The notes: a model not told the origin generated them from the sequence alone. Counted from the stretch's first letter, positions 44,560 to 58,200 are shown. The stretch: DNA of 64,000 bases from Colius striatus (GCF_028858725.1 NC_084766.1:24468501-24532500), one strand, 5' to 3'. A program made the numbers and translations.

Positions 44560-46795
44560 CGGCCCCCCCGCCGCCCCGTGGACTCAGTCCCAACCGATCT
44601 ACCTGTACATTTGCAACGGAGAGTGACCGGGGAGTGGCGAGGGGCCGGGGCCGGACTGCCGGGGCCCAGGGCACGCCGGGTGGGCAGCCCCCAGCCCTCT
44701 CCCCGCCGCCTCCCCTCTCCCCCTGCGCCTGCCTCCCTGCTGGAACCCGGGGCAGGGCTGGGTTTCCAGGGCCGTAGCTTCATCGTTCCCTTTTCTCCCT
44801 CTTCCTCCCTGCTTCTTCCCCGGAGAGCTTCTCCTCCGGGCCCTGATGTGCCAGGCCCCTGCCTGCTGAGCAGGGGGAGTTAGGAGGGAGGTGTTGGCAG
44901 TGGCTGGCGCGGCTGGGGAGCCGGTGGCACGCGTGTGCCGTGTGTTGGGGTCTGGCACAGCCCAGAGATCCTCCTGCTCCTCCTCTACCCTGGGTCCTAG
45001 GGCTGGGTTTTGCTGAGCAACCGACTGCAGCAGGGTTGCGCATCCCCTGCCCAACCTGGGGCTGGCCAGGGGCGGGGGGACAGCAGTGGAAAGCCTTCCC
45101 CATGCTGCCCACTCTGCCACGGCTCCTCTTTCAGCCAGGGTCGGATCCTGCTGCGCTGGGGCGGTGTCGAGGACAGGGCCCCGTCGCATTTCCCCGCTCT
45201 CCTGCACCCTCCTCTCCCAGTTGCTGCCCAGGGGCGAGAGCTCAGGGGCCGTGGGGGGACTGTGTATATAGGATGGGAGGAAGGAGGGGGCCGGGGGGCG
45301 TGGACGAGCCGCAACTCTGCCAGTACAGCCGGTGCCCTGGCTCCCTGCCCACAGTCCCCGCGTTCCCCCCGCCCCGCGTGGGTCCACCTGGGGCCCCTTT
45401 GCAACCCCCGGCTCCCGGTACCTCCTACTTTTGTCTTTTTTTAAGAAAAAAAATTAATATTATTAAAATATTAAAAAAAAAATGGGACAAGCCCCTTCCC
45501 CCCTCCCCACAGCCCCCCCTCGCCGGTTCTCCCCTCCCCACCCCGAGCCCTCCCACCCTGTCCTGACTTTTGTACAGGCTTCTTCTCTTGGGAGTCTCGT
45601 TTTATATCCAGTTCGGAGAGCTTCAAACCAAGGAGAGACTTTGCAGACTTCCTTTCTAATCCCTCCAGGGGCCGGGGAGGCAGCCCCCTGCCCCCCTCCT
45701 CCATGTAAATCTTGTGTGCTGTTGTCCCCGCTCCCCCCGCCTCGGGTTCGTGTACCTCGTGCTTGTACATTTCCGCGCTGTAGACAGTGTGTACGATACT
45801 GTTCTTTCAATGTGTTATCACTAGAGCAGGTGCCTCCATTGATGTTAGGGGAAACCAGAAGAGAAATAATAATTTTTGGGGGTTTTTTTGGTTTTAAAAA
45901 AAAAAAGAGAAAAAGAAAAAAAAAAAAACCCTGATAATCCCTTCCAAGGCTTCTTCCGAGGAGAAGAGGGGAGGTGCCAGGGAGGGCGTCTGCGCTCACC
46001 AGCTCAGCCCTGCAGCCTCGGAGAGAGCCAGGGGTGGGGGCAGCCCGTGGGCACCCCCCGGTGCAGCCCCAGGTGAGGTGCAGCAGGGGTGGCCCGGGAG
46101 GGGGGCATCGCCCTGGGGTGTGGGGGGAGTGTGCGAGAGTGAGTGTGTGAGAGGTTTGTGTCTGTCTGCGTGTGTGTGTAAGGGAGCCCCGGGCAGGGAG
46201 CAGCCCTGCGGTTTGGGGCAGGGAGGGACCCCCCACTCTGCACCAGCCTCCCCAGGCAGGGATCCCGCAGCACGTGTCCCGCCGCCCCGTGGGGTGGGGG
46301 GCTGCCAGGTGTCTGTCGCCAAGGGACTGCCTCACTCATGGCTGAGACTGCAGTGGGTGGCCAGGCTGGGGGGAGGAGGACACCCTGCGTCCCCCCTCCC
46401 GCTGCCCCTGGGGTCGGGTGGGGAGACGGGGGCCTCATGACTCAGTCCTGGCCTCATCTCAAGCCCAGAACTCCCTGGAGCGACCCCTGCGTCAGCTCCT
46501 GGGCCCCAGAGGACTCATCCCCACAGGCACGGGGGGCCCACGGCCCCGTTGCAGGTGGGGGGTGGGTGCTGCCCGGGTGGGAGCAGCGAGGGGGGTCTCT
46601 GCAGTTAAGGTACGATAGTGGCTGCGCTGCAGGGCTCCCGGGGAGGGTGCGAGCCCCCCTGCCCCTCCCCCAGGCACACTGAAATGCCTTTTGATTTCTT
46701 TTTTTTTGTTTCTTTTTTCCCCCCTTCCTCCCCTCCATAGTTTGTGCCATTTATGAGTCATGTATGGTACCAATAAAATGACTTTTCGGTTTGAG
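44560..46795 (+). terminator. LDB1: LDB1 3' UTR and poly(A) signal
   Basis: AATAAA at 46772-46777 is the first canonical signal after the stop at 44557-44559, giving a 3' UTR of about 2.2 kb. It contains an AT-only stretch near 45447-45482, an A-rich run near 45896-45929 and a (TG/TC)-rich patch near 46136-46180. There is no sign of another gene in this interval. Confidence 0.75.
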
Positions 46796-46910
46796 GCTGT
46801 CCTGAGCGCTTATTTCCAAGGCAAGGGAGAGCTGGGGGGGATCCCCTCGTGCCCCCGGTGCCCAGGCAGCGGGCACAGGGCTCTCTGCTCTGGGGATGCT
46901 GCCGGCTCAC

Positions 46911-47025
46911 CTTGGGCTGCTGGTTCCCAGCCAGGCTCCTTGGCAGCGAGGACACAGGGTGCTGAGAAATGGCCCAGTCCCCCAGCCAGAGCAATCAGGA
47001 GGCTCAGGGCCCACCTGGACACCAT
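46911..47025 (-). CDS. Candidate signal-peptide exon of an unknown gene
   Basis: On the - strand an ATG in a strong context (GCCATGG) at 47025 opens MVSRWALSLLIALAGGLG followed by HFSAPCVLAAKEPGW. This is a basic start, a 14-16 residue hydrophobic core and a plausible cleavage region. The frame meets a good donor (CCCAAG|GTGAGC) at 46910, leaving phase 1, which is typical after signal-peptide exons. Read through, it stops at 46810. No following exon is recognisable: LDB1 occupies the opposite strand downstream. It could be a relic, a small secreted peptide, the first exon of an antisense transcript, or chance. Confidence 0.25.
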
Positions 47026-47989
47026 GGCGATGGGCACAGCCCCTGGGAAGCAGCATGATGAGAGAGTGCTGCTGTAGGAGCAGGTGGCAGCAGCTGAGCA
47101 GTGTGGAGGTGAGCAGTGTGACCCCTCCAGAGCGGGAGGCACAGCACAAGCCTCCACGGGGGCCCCTCGAATCTTCCAGAAGCTGGCAAGTCCTGTGCCA
47201 GTACAGAGGGCAAGATGCTGTTTCCTCTAGAGCAAGGCAGCTCACTGACCTCCAGACAGGGCATTTTGCCACAGTTACTGGCAATGATGGGGAGGAAAAA
47301 CTGATACGGGAAATCAAGCTTGTAAAATAGGGCTGATGTAGCAGAGGGTGGGGATGGGATGGGCACCTGTCCCCTGAGCAGGGGCAGAGCTTGGGATGTC
47401 ACCTTGCCATCCTTCCCTCCGACTAGGGGAGACCAGGGGGGCACATGCTACCTGTGCCACAGTGGGAACTCGTGGCTGGGCAGGTGGGCACAGGGTGGCC
47501 CTGGTGAGCCCATGGCCAGGTGTCACCCCTGGCTGAAGTGTCAGCACCTGCATTCCTGATGTGCAGAGAGCTCTTGCAGCCTCAGGGAGACGTGCTGGGC
47601 TGAAGGGGAGCAGTGCCCTACAGAAGCAGGTCCTTCCTGCAGATGCCCAGACAGATCTTGCCCACACACAGCGCGGGGAGCTGGGGTACACGCTGACTGG
47701 GGGAGTGCAGCACCCAGGGCAGCCGGCCACGTCCCAAGCGAGGCCCTGATGCCTGGCCCCATGTGTACCCCTCACCCTGAGAGCTGGTGAAAGGCCTAGA
47801 GGTGACACTTTGTGGGTGGGGGCTGAGCTGGAAAGCCCATGGATGCCCATGAAACCCCCAAACCTCCCTCCCCACATCAGCCTCAGTGCTGGGAGAAGCT
47901 TCCTAGCTCCTGCTCTATTATTTGTCCTTTTTTTTTTGGGGGGAAAGGGTATATCCGTGTGGTCTACTGCCCTGAGCCAGTCCTGAGCA

Positions 47990-48470
47990 CCGGGGGCGGT
48001 GGGCTCTCCCGGGCGGGCCGGGCGGGAGCGGGGATGTCCGAGGCGGGATGGGGCAGGGGCCGAGGAGCCCGGGGGCGGCAGCGCAGCGCTCCCTCCGCGC
48101 TCCGGGCAGCGGCGGGGCCGGGGCAGCCGCAGGCTCCGGGCAGACCCCGGGGGGCCGCGGCGGAAGGGGCGGCCCCGCCCGGCCCTGGCCTCCCCCTCCC
48201 GGGCCGCCCGCCCCGCCGCGTCGGCGCCGGCCGAGCCCCACGGGCCCGGGACCCTCCGCGCCACCGGCCCCGCGCCCAGCGGGAGCGGCCGCGGCGCGAC
48301 CGGGACCGACCCCCGCGCCTCCATCGCCACCGGCTGCGGCTCCCGGAGCCCCGGCGGGGTCAGGCGTCGCGGGGCAGAGCCGCGCGTGGGTCCGCGGCCA
48401 GGGCAGAGCGCGGCGGGCGGGGAGCGGGCATGGAGCCCCGACCTCGGCAGGCCCCGAAGCTGAACAGAAG
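47990..48470 (+). promoter_or_regulatory. CpG island, probable prominin promoter
   Basis: A dense CpG tract lies about 0.8-1.3 kb upstream of the first supportable prominin coding exon. No TATA box is seen. An exon pair for a leader may lie between here and 49238: a donor-like CAGG|GTAAGT at 48975 is preceded by GGCATTGCAG. It is the only CpG island between LDB1 and HPS6, so assignment to the prominin gene is the simplest reading. Confidence 0.45.
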
Positions 48471-49258
48471 CTCTCCCGGCTGCGAGGTCGGGGTGCGTGT
48501 GGGAAATGCGGGTTTGCTGCGCTGCCCCGTTGGGGAAGGGTTTTTAAGTGCACAGCCTGTCTTTGTGGCTAGAGCTGGTTTGTGGCCAGCACGGCCCATG
48601 CTGCAGGGATGCAGGCGCTGGGGTGGAGCGGGCGGGATGGCTGCCCTCCGCATCATCCTAGGGTCACCCAGCTCCGGGGCTGGGACGGAAGGAACCGGGA
48701 AAGGGCACGGGAGCGCTGCGGCAGGCGAGGAGAGGGGCTTGTCGCCGGTGGCTGGGCTGCGGCGGGCTGGCGGTGACCCTGACCCGGGTGGGGAGAGGCA
48801 GGCCGGGGTGGCTGGGTGCCAGGAGGTGCTGGGCGGGCTGGGGCGATGCCGCTGCCGACCCCGGTGAGGAGCTTCCCGGTGATCGCAGTGAAACTCAAAC
48901 GGTAAAGCCTGGGCGCGGGCACCGCAGGGCTGGGCCCTGGGGCATTGCAGGCACACTGAGGCCACAGAGCACAGGGTAAGTGCTTTGTCTCTGCTTCATC
49001 CCCCACAGCTCCTCCAGCCTCTCGTGGGCACCTCCTGCCTGGCCCCCACCCTGCCTGGCCCCCACCCTGCTGCTCTTGGGACTCCCCATCACTCCTCGCT
49101 ATTCTCTCGCAGCTCTTTCCTTCCGGGCAGGAGCTGGCAGGTGCCTTATTTTTTCTCCCTGCATTTCCTGCTTGGAGGCAGGGCAGAGCAGGTGGCTCTG
49201 CACCCCAGCAACACCGACAGGCCCTCTCTGTGCCCAGGCGCCTGCCGGAGCTGCCGCG

Positions 49259-52200
49259 ATGGAGCTGGGGAACATCTCACAGCCCGTGTACGGCCCCGGC
49301 CTCGAGGCGCCGAGGAGCAGCACGCCGGGCCTGGTGGGGATGGTGCACGGCTTCCTGCGGCTGGTGCAGCCCAACGCCCTGCCCGCAGGTGGGTGCATGG
49401 CGGCGGGGAGGGGGCAATGGGGTGGGAGGACCACTTGGAGCCGCGGGGTACCAGTCGAGCCTGAGCCCTCCTGCACTGGTGACTGTCCATAACGGTGTTT
49501 AAATGCTGGGGTTTTGGCTTAGGAGGGATATGGGGTGGGGAGGACTGCCAGCTGTGTCCTACCCGTCTTGTCACAACTGTGAGGCAGTGTCAGGCGGGCT
49601 TTGGTGGCAGTGCCACGCTGCAGAGTCCCGTCCCCTCCTCCCTCCTGTCCCCAATGAATGGTGCCGAGCAAACCCCACACTGTCTGTGAGTTTGTGGGAT
49701 CCTTGCTGGGCTTGCAGCCCTCTATGCTTGCAAGGGACAAGGTGTGCTTACGCTTGAGGCCTCTGAGAGCAGCGTGTCCTGCACGGCAAAGCTGCAGGAA
49801 CCCCCTGTGCACTGTCCTGCATGCCAGCACTTGCCCTCCCTCCTGCACACCCGAGGGAAGTGTCACTGGCACAGCTCTGCCCTGAAGTTGCTGCAGGTCC
49901 CCATGGGTGATGCCATGGGCTGGCAGGACCCTGTGCATCCCTGCGCTGATGGCCGTAGGATGACTGCAGCACACCTTGCAGGGAGTTGGGGGATTGCCAC
50001 TCTGACTGCTCGCATTTGTGCTTCCTCCTTCACTGGGCTCAGCCCCTGCTCGTCATTATCTCGCAGGCAAATGCAATGGCTTTATGGCTTTGTTGGTGTT
50101 GCACAGATACCAGGGTACAATCACACAGCACCTTGTGCCGGCACAGCCTGTAATGAGACCGTGGGGCACGGGCAGGGCAAGCCCTGGGTATGAAAGAGGC
50201 AGCATGGCAGGGGGACTTTACCCCAATGCTCCATGCTGACAGTGCTGACTAGGCATCTGCCTGGGGCTGGACTGCAGGAGGGCAGCCCAAGGGCAACCCA
50301 AGTGGTGGCTGCTGGGGCGAGGACCCCCTTGCTCTGTTTAGAGTGGGACAGCTGGAAGGGAGAAACATGCCATGCACTCACAGCTGCTGTGGGCTGTGGC
50401 TCTGGAGGTGATGCACGGGGCTGGGAGCCCCTCTCTGGGATGAGCAGGGTTTGGAGCCCTCCTGCAGAGCCTACCAGGGCCCAGCACCCACTCACAGCCC
50501 TCTCTGCTCCTTGTCCCCCAGAGCTGATCACAGGTTTTTGGCAGAACCAGAGTGAGCAGGATGACAAGGAGAAAATCCAGCAGGTGAGCAGGCAGTCAGG
50601 TCAGGGAGCCAGCAGCCCCAGACCACCACGGGCCCGGGGATACTGGTACCTGCTGCTCCGAGGCTCAGCCTCAGGTGCTGGGCAGCAGCAAGGGCAGGTG
50701 TGCAGCCCTGCCTGGGGACACCCATCGTGCCCCATGGGACCCTCAGAGCTGGGGGAGCCTTCATAGGCAGCAGTGTTACACTCCCTCTCACTCTTCCCCT
50801 CCCAGCTGCTGCTCTACGAACTGGGTTTCCTGGTGTGTGTGGCCATCGGGCTCCTCTTCATCATCCTGGTGCCGCTGGTGGGATGCTGCTTCTGCTGCTG
50901 CCGCTGCTGCGGGAACTGCGGGGGCCGCATGTACCAGAAGCAGAGCCGGCGGACGGGCTGCCGGCGCCGCGCGCTCTGGGCCTCCGTCCTGCTGCTCTCA
51001 GGCCTCCTCCTGTGAGTGCAGCAGCCCCCGGGCTGGGTGGAAACGCCGGCGCTTGGCGGCCGTGCCAGGAAGCTGCCATTGTTCACAGAGCGGAGCCCGG
51101 CACGGCGGGACAAAGGAGAGGAAGCAGAGGTGGCGGTGGGGGGCTGGCCCCGGGGGGCTGCGCCTTAGCACGGCACGGGCCCTTCCGCACAGCCCCACGG
51201 TGGGGAGAGCGGGCGCAGCGCGCAGTGGGCTGCCCCGCGCCTCATGTGCCCCTGTCCCTCCTCTCCGGTCCCTTGGCTGTGTGCAGGGCCCCGGCTGGAG
51301 GCTCCGCGGTGTGCCCCAGTCCCCACAGCCCGGGGCCGCTGCGGGTGGGTCTGTAGGGATCCGGGGCAGTGCTGGGACCGAGCCTCCCATGTGCTGACCC
51401 CGCTGTCCTTCCCTCGCAGGGCTGGTGATGTCTGTGCCTTCATCAGCAACACCCGCTTGTCCCAGGCCGTGTGCGGCACCTTCCCCAATGTCAACACCAC
51501 CCTGCAAAACTTCCAAACCTACGCGGCCTCCATCCCCCAGGCACGCCGGGCTGGGGGGCTGATGCGGGGCAAGGGGCCAAATAGCCCCCTGAGGAAGGGT
51601 AATGGCGGGGCTGGGGGCGGGGAAGGGTCCCCACTCACCCTGACCCTCCGTCTCTATCCCTGCAGCAAGTCAATTTCATCATCAGCAGCAGCGACGTCCC
51701 GTTGGGCCTCGCCAACCGCAGCCTCCAGGGTGAGGGCGTGTGGCAGCGGGGCAGGAGCACCCCGCGCACCCGTGGCAGGGCATGCCTGGGGAAGGGGGCC
51801 GGCTGGGGGGCTGCAGGGGTGCTGCTCGCCTTGGCAGACACTGGGCTGGTTCTCACGGGGGTATCTAAAGGGAGTGGGTTTCAGGGCTCCCCAGGGCTCC
51901 CGCTCTGCTCCAGCTGCTCTGCTTTTCACTATTGAGGCCCTTCTCTGGGGGGGGCTGATGCAGGTGGTGGGAGAGTGGGGGTGTCTGCTCTGCCCCCCGC
52001 CTGGGAGGTGGGTGTGGAATGGGGTCCTGGGGAGAGTCTGTTTTTGGCAGCTGCCCTGTAAGCCCTGGGACCCCAGAGGTCCCGTCATTGACACTGTTTG
52101 TCTCGTTTCTGCAGACATTGGGCCCAATCTGGGCGGCATGATCATCTTGGGCATCAGGAGCAGCGCGGACAAGGCTCTGGGATCCATCAAGAGCCTCCTG

Positions 52201-55200
52201 CAAGGTAGCAGCCCCTTCCCTGGGGGGCTGGCAGGGTCTCAGAGGGGATTTGAGAGGGGTTACCAGGGCTGAGAGCTGGGGTCATTGTATGGGTAAGGCT
52301 CCCAGGGAGAGGGATCTGTCTGGCCTCCCAGACACAACCTGGGGCAAATGCAGGCACTTTGGGGGGTGCCCCTACATTGCATCTTTTGATGGATCCCGTT
52401 ACCTGCCCAGGGATGGACGTGCTGGCAGCCGCCTTCAGCAGCGTGGCCCAAACTCGCTCACACCTCGAGGAGCTACAGAGCAACTACAGCGAGCGGCTGC
52501 AGAGCCTGCGGGACAGCCTCAACCAGAGCCTGCAGGACTGCGGCAGCTCCTGCGCCCACGTCACCCTGGACGGCCTCACCTTCAGCACCAACTTCAGCAC
52601 GGTGAGGAGGGCAGGGGGTGGGGCCAGGGCCCCCCTGTAGCCCCTTCCCCAGCCCCCTCACCCCTGGTGCTTCCCCACAGATCCCTGGTGTGGAGCAGCA
52701 GCTGGAGGCGCTGAGGGAGGTGTCTGGCTCCAACATAACAGCGGATTTAGAGAAGGTAGGTAAGGGGTGCCCTGGGGCTGTGCTGCAAGGGGGTGGCTTG
52801 GGGAGAGCCCTGCCAGCAGTTCATTGCTGTTGGGTGGAGGGATGTGCTGGTCCGTCTGCCTCGATTGGAGCCTACCCGCTGTCCCCACTGACCCCAGGCA
52901 CTGACACGGTCAGGGCTGGGTCCTGGGGGCAGCCCTGCTCTCCTGTGCCACAGGGCTCAGGGGACCAAGGGGATGTGCTGCTCAGCCCTGGGCTGTGGGC
53001 AGGGACATGAGCTGTATGCTCTGCCTTCCTGGATGCAGGTTAACACGGCACTGGACTCCATCCCTGACAAAGTGCAAGAGCAGTCCCAGGACGTGGTGAC
53101 AAGTAAGCAGGGCTTTATTCTCCTTTCCCGGGGCTCCGTATTCCCTTTTTGTCCCATCCCTGCCTGGAGATCCCCCTGCTCCCGCTCCACTGCCTGCAGC
53201 CCCATCTGTCCCCAGGTGTTATCATGCTGATCCCATCCTTGACTGAAGCCACCCCCTTCCTATCCTTTCCCAGACTCTGCTGCCCCAGGGAAGCAGGGCC
53301 TGGGCAGCACCAACCTGTCCCTGTTCCCTGCAGAGACCCAGAACCAACTGGACCACATCAGGCAGAATATCACGACCTTGCAGATGCAGTTGCCATTCCT
53401 GGATGTGGAGGAGAACATTGGGGCTTTTGTGAGCAACGTGATGTCGGGGGTGGAGAGTGGCAGGGGGCTGACCATCAGCTTGGACATGCTCAGGTAGATG
53501 AGGGGCTGCAGCTCCCTTGTCTGGAGAGTCTCAGACTCTCGATCTTCCAGTTGCTGGGGCTGGGGGCTTGCTTGGGGTAGCAAGTGCCTTGCAGCCACCC
53601 ATGCCCCTTCTCTGCCAGGGGTCTGATGGGATGCCGGGCGCAGCTCAGAGCGCCAGGTCCTGCTGCCTGACTTCTGCCCCTCCTCTTGCCCCAGGTGGAG
53701 TGTGTGCGTCCTCCTGTGCTGCATGGTGCTGCTGGTGGTCTGCTGCAACGTCTTTGGGCTGTTGCTGGGCCCCCTGGGGCTGAAGGAAAACGTGTTGCCC
53801 ACGAAACGCAGCGGCCTCTCCAATGCCGGCGGGAACTTCTTCATGGCGTGAGGCTGCCTGGGTTGCCCAGGACATGTGTGGGAGCAGTGGGATGGGTGGG
53901 CAGGGCTGGCCTGGGGATGTTCAAGCTCCTAAATAATCAAATCACTGTGCTTTAACGACCTGCCCCATGGCGACTCACTGTGCACATGGTAAATGTGAGG
54001 TTAAAACATGGTGCTGGTGAAAGGCATTTGAGCAGAGCCTGTTGCCCTTTGCTGGCAGGAGCCTGGCAGTGGGAGTGTGGTGCCACAGCTCTGTGGGTGG
54101 CCTGACAACATGGGGGAGGCTGTGCCAGGCTCCGAGCCCCAGGGTACAGCCCAGCTGTGGCCCAGAGGTGAAGGCAGAGCAAAGACATGCTTGTGGGAAT
54201 AGTGGCGCCTCCTGGCACTTGTGAGGCAGCAAGGGGTGTGCAGGTTCTGGGCTCTGTGAGCTGGCGTTGATGCCAGGGCACAGGGTTCTGGGTACTGAGG
54301 AGTCTCTGTTCCGGCAGAGGGGTTGGCTTCAGCTTCATCTTCTCCTGGCTGCTGATGCTGGTGGTGCTGGTCACCTTCGTGCTCGGGGGCAACGTGTACA
54401 TGCTCATCTGCGAGCCCTGGCACAGCCAGCAACTCTTCCAGGTGAGCTCCCTGTGTGGGGACACCGCTGTGTGGAGCCACTGCCGCCTTTCTGAGGGCTG
54501 CTGATGGAGCAGAGGCAGTGCTGGCTGTTTTGGGATGCTCTTCCCAGATGTCCTGCCCTGCACTGTGTCCAGTTCCTTCATCTCTTCCCTTTCTTTCAGC
54601 TCCTGGATACCCCTGGCCTGATCCCTGGCTTCAACCTGTCAGAGCTGTTGGGCCAGGAGGATGGCACAACAAACTTCTCAGAGATATACAGGTGGGTCCC
54701 AGCCCTGGCACTGCATCTTTGGGGCAGGATGCAAGTGCTCAGTGCCCTCGGGTGCTCCCCGGGGTGGGGCAGCTTGCCCTCCTTGCCCTGGCTGTGAGCA
54801 GGTGCTGATGCCAGGGAAGGAGTGAGGGGCGAGTCGCCTCTGTGGGTAATGACATGCTCCTGGAGGGGGATGGCCTTCACCTGTCCTTTTTCAGCCCTAT
54901 GCTCCCCTCCTGCAGGCAGTGCCAACAAGATGCTCCCCTATGGCAAACGCTGCACCTGGACCAGAGCCTGTCCCTGGATGAGCTCTTGAACATCAGCCAG
55001 GTGAGTATGGGGACACAGGGGCTGGGGGCAGGGCTGGGGGACAGGACTAGCGCTGGGGGGATGGTGAGAGGCCAGCACCATGCCCCATCACGGCTCCCCT
55101 TGCTCCGGCAGTACACAGGACAGATCTCCACGGCCTTCAAGACGATGAACATCACCCTGAGCCCCATCTCCCTGCTCAGCCAGAGCCAGAGCAAATTGCT

Positions 55201-58200
55201 GCTGAACACCAGCCGGGCCGTGCATCCCCCCAACTTCACCCTCACCCTGCAGCAGGTGGGGGCAGTCTGGTATTGGAATGGGGGGTCCAGATGTGCATGG
55301 AGGGCGTCCTTTTGCTGCTGTGGGAGTCCCACCACAAGCTCCCAGTGTGTCGCCTGCCACCTCTGTCACCTCTTGGGGCGACCGGGCACCTCTTCCTCCC
55401 TGTGAGCCCCCTTCCCCATTCTCATGGCTTCATCTCTGCCTTCTCCAGCTGGATCAGAATGTGACCCAGGGAAGCCTCCTGGATCTGGCTGTAGAGCTGG
55501 AGCAGCTGGCAGACAAAGCGGTGAGAGGCCACGGTACCCCAGAGCCACCCTGTCCCCAAAGCCACTGATTGCAGGGGCTCCTGCCTGCGTGCCGAGGGGA
55601 GGCGAGGCGAGGCCCTCCAGCCTTGCCCCGCTCCTTTCTCCAGCCCGGCCCCCTGTCAGATGGCTGTGGTGGGGCAAGGCCCCTGTGCTGTGGGCACTAC
55701 TGACTGCAGCTCCTCCAGGACATAAGTGTGAAAGGGAAGCTGGAGGATGGTGCTCGCAAGCTGAGGGAGCTGGACAAGGAGATGCAGATGAGCTTCTCTG
55801 GGCCGCTGGTGAGCGATGCCGGGGTGGGGAAGGTCCTGGGGGTGCTGATCTTGGGCTCCTCCAGAGCTCAGAGCCTGCTGGTGGGGTCTCAGCTGAGCTA
55901 GGTGGGGGGATCCTTGCCTCTAACTCCCGCTTCTCTCCATCCCCAGCAAAGCCTGAAGGAGAACATCATCTTGGTGCAGGACGGGGCTGTCCACCTCGAG
56001 GTGAGCAGCACAAGACGCCTCCTGAGTGCACCCCAGTTCAGGGCACCCTGCAAAGCACCCTTGCAGTCCTGCAGTGTAGATAGTGGGGGCTGTTCTGCAG
56101 TCTAGGGGGCTGCTGGCTGCTGTGGGACTCCCCAGGAACACGCTGTAGGGGCTGGTGATGGGGCAGAGGAAGGGGTCCCACACCACAGGCCCTTCCAGGC
56201 ACAGGCTCCCTCCACCCGAGATCCTGGGGCACTGCCAGCATGAGGGGGCTGGCACTGCTCAAAAACACTGCACCCCAGGGGCTGCTGCTGGGCTGGGGGG
56301 ACATGGGCCCCCTGCTTCTCCCATCACACTGCTGACAGCACCTTTTACCCCAGGAAAGGACAGAAGCTGTGCTGGACCAAGCCAACAAAACCCAGGAGTT
56401 CCTGGATAGCGAGATGACAAAAATCATCAAGAACGTGAGCTCACCTCACCCTGGTGCTGGGCCACTCGGGGGGATGCAGGGGACACCCCACACCAAGACC
56501 TCCCTCTGCACTGGGAAGCCAAGCAATGTCTGGCTGCTTGTCCTGCCCTGTCATCTTCCCTAGGGGGCCTCTGCACTCCTGGGTACCCCCTCCCCTTACA
56601 GCATCCCAGGCAAGGGGCTGGGGTGGTCTTGCAGCCCCTTTGCTGCTGGGTTGAGGTGGTCTGACAGCCCTGAGCCTGACACACAGGAGACACGGGGCAT
56701 GGAGTGGTCCGGGGGACGCAGCATTTTCGCTCTCTGTTTGCCCCCTTCCCAGGAGACATGGGCCTACCTAGAGAAGCTGTTGGACTTGTTTGAGACCTAC
56801 ATCTCCTGGGCCAAAAGCAGGGTGAGTTCAACCTTCATCTGGGGTGGAGGGAAGGATGGCCTGCAGGGTTCTGGGGACACTGATTTATCCTGTCCCCTCT
56901 GTGTCCCCAGCTGAGGGGAGAAGTGGCACGTTGCAAACCCATAGCTCAGACCCTGGATAACATGGAGGCCATCACCTGTGACTACACCCTGGACTCTCTG
57001 GTGAGTGGGGCAGTAGTGTGTGGGGTGACGTGTGTGCAGTGGCAATGAGGTCCCCTTATCCCTCTTATGCATGAAATGAGAGGTACCCATCTCTGTCCTG
57101 AGCAAGCAGGGCTCTGCATCCTCCCAGTAGATTGCCGGAGCAAAGGCCAGGCTGTGAGGAGGGATAGTTGGGTGGCCTTTAGGGGTGCCTAGGAGAGGAA
57201 GAGGCTCTCCCAGTCACAATCTGGGCCCTGATGGCTCTCCCCTGCACCCAGAATGCCTTCTGGTTCAGCCTGGGCTGGTGCACCATCTTCCTGCTGCCCA
57301 GCATCATCCTGTCTGTCAGGCTCGCCAAGTTCTACCGCCGCATGGACATCGCCGATGAATACAGGTGAGGAGCCACCCGGCCCTGCCACCACGCTGGGTC
57401 TAGGGTCCCCTCATGCCCTGCAAACTGCCCCTTCAGGTGCCCTGTGCAACTGCACCTTCAGCCTCTGCAGGGGGAGATGTTTTGAAGAGCCTGGTGCTGC
57501 CTGCTCTGCAGCTCTCCTGCCCACAGCTGGAGGTGCCTGTTCCCCCTTGGCAGAGCAGGAAAGGGCAAGGCTGCACCCAAAGCCTAGCATGGGGCTGCAC
57601 TCCCAGCCTGCCATGGGGCTGTACCCCCAGCCTGGCACAGAACTGTACCCCCAGCCTGGCATGGGACCGTACCCCTAGCCTAACACGGGACTGCAGCCCC
57701 ACCCTGACACAAAGCTGCACCCCAGCCTGGCATGGAACTGTACCCCCAGCCTGGCACAGGGCTGTGCCCCCAGCTTGGCACAGGGCTGCATCCCCAGCCT
57801 GGCACGGGGCTGCGCCACCGACTCGCTCTGCTCAGCCATGTTTTGTGTGGGGCCCTGCCGGGAGCAGAGCGGGCCGCGGTGCGGGGGAAGGCGCTGCCGG
57901 GAGGGAGCAGTGCTTGCTCACGCACCCGTGGCCACCGGCACTTCGGGCCCTTTCCCCGTCCCTCCATGGCCCATGGGTCACCTCACCAGCGGTGCAGCTG
58001 CTGACCTCTGAGGGTGCTGAGCGTTTTCCAGATGGATTTCCAAGTGCTGAGGGCTCCCTCTTGGCCCTGTGGAGCACAAGCTTTGCTGGGGGTTCCTCAG
58101 CCCCAGGCCCCTGCCTGCCACTCCTCTGCTTCAGGGCCTCAGCTGCCTGTGGAGCTGGGGTTTGCACCCCCATGCCCGGTGCAGCCCCTGCCAGCCCTCC

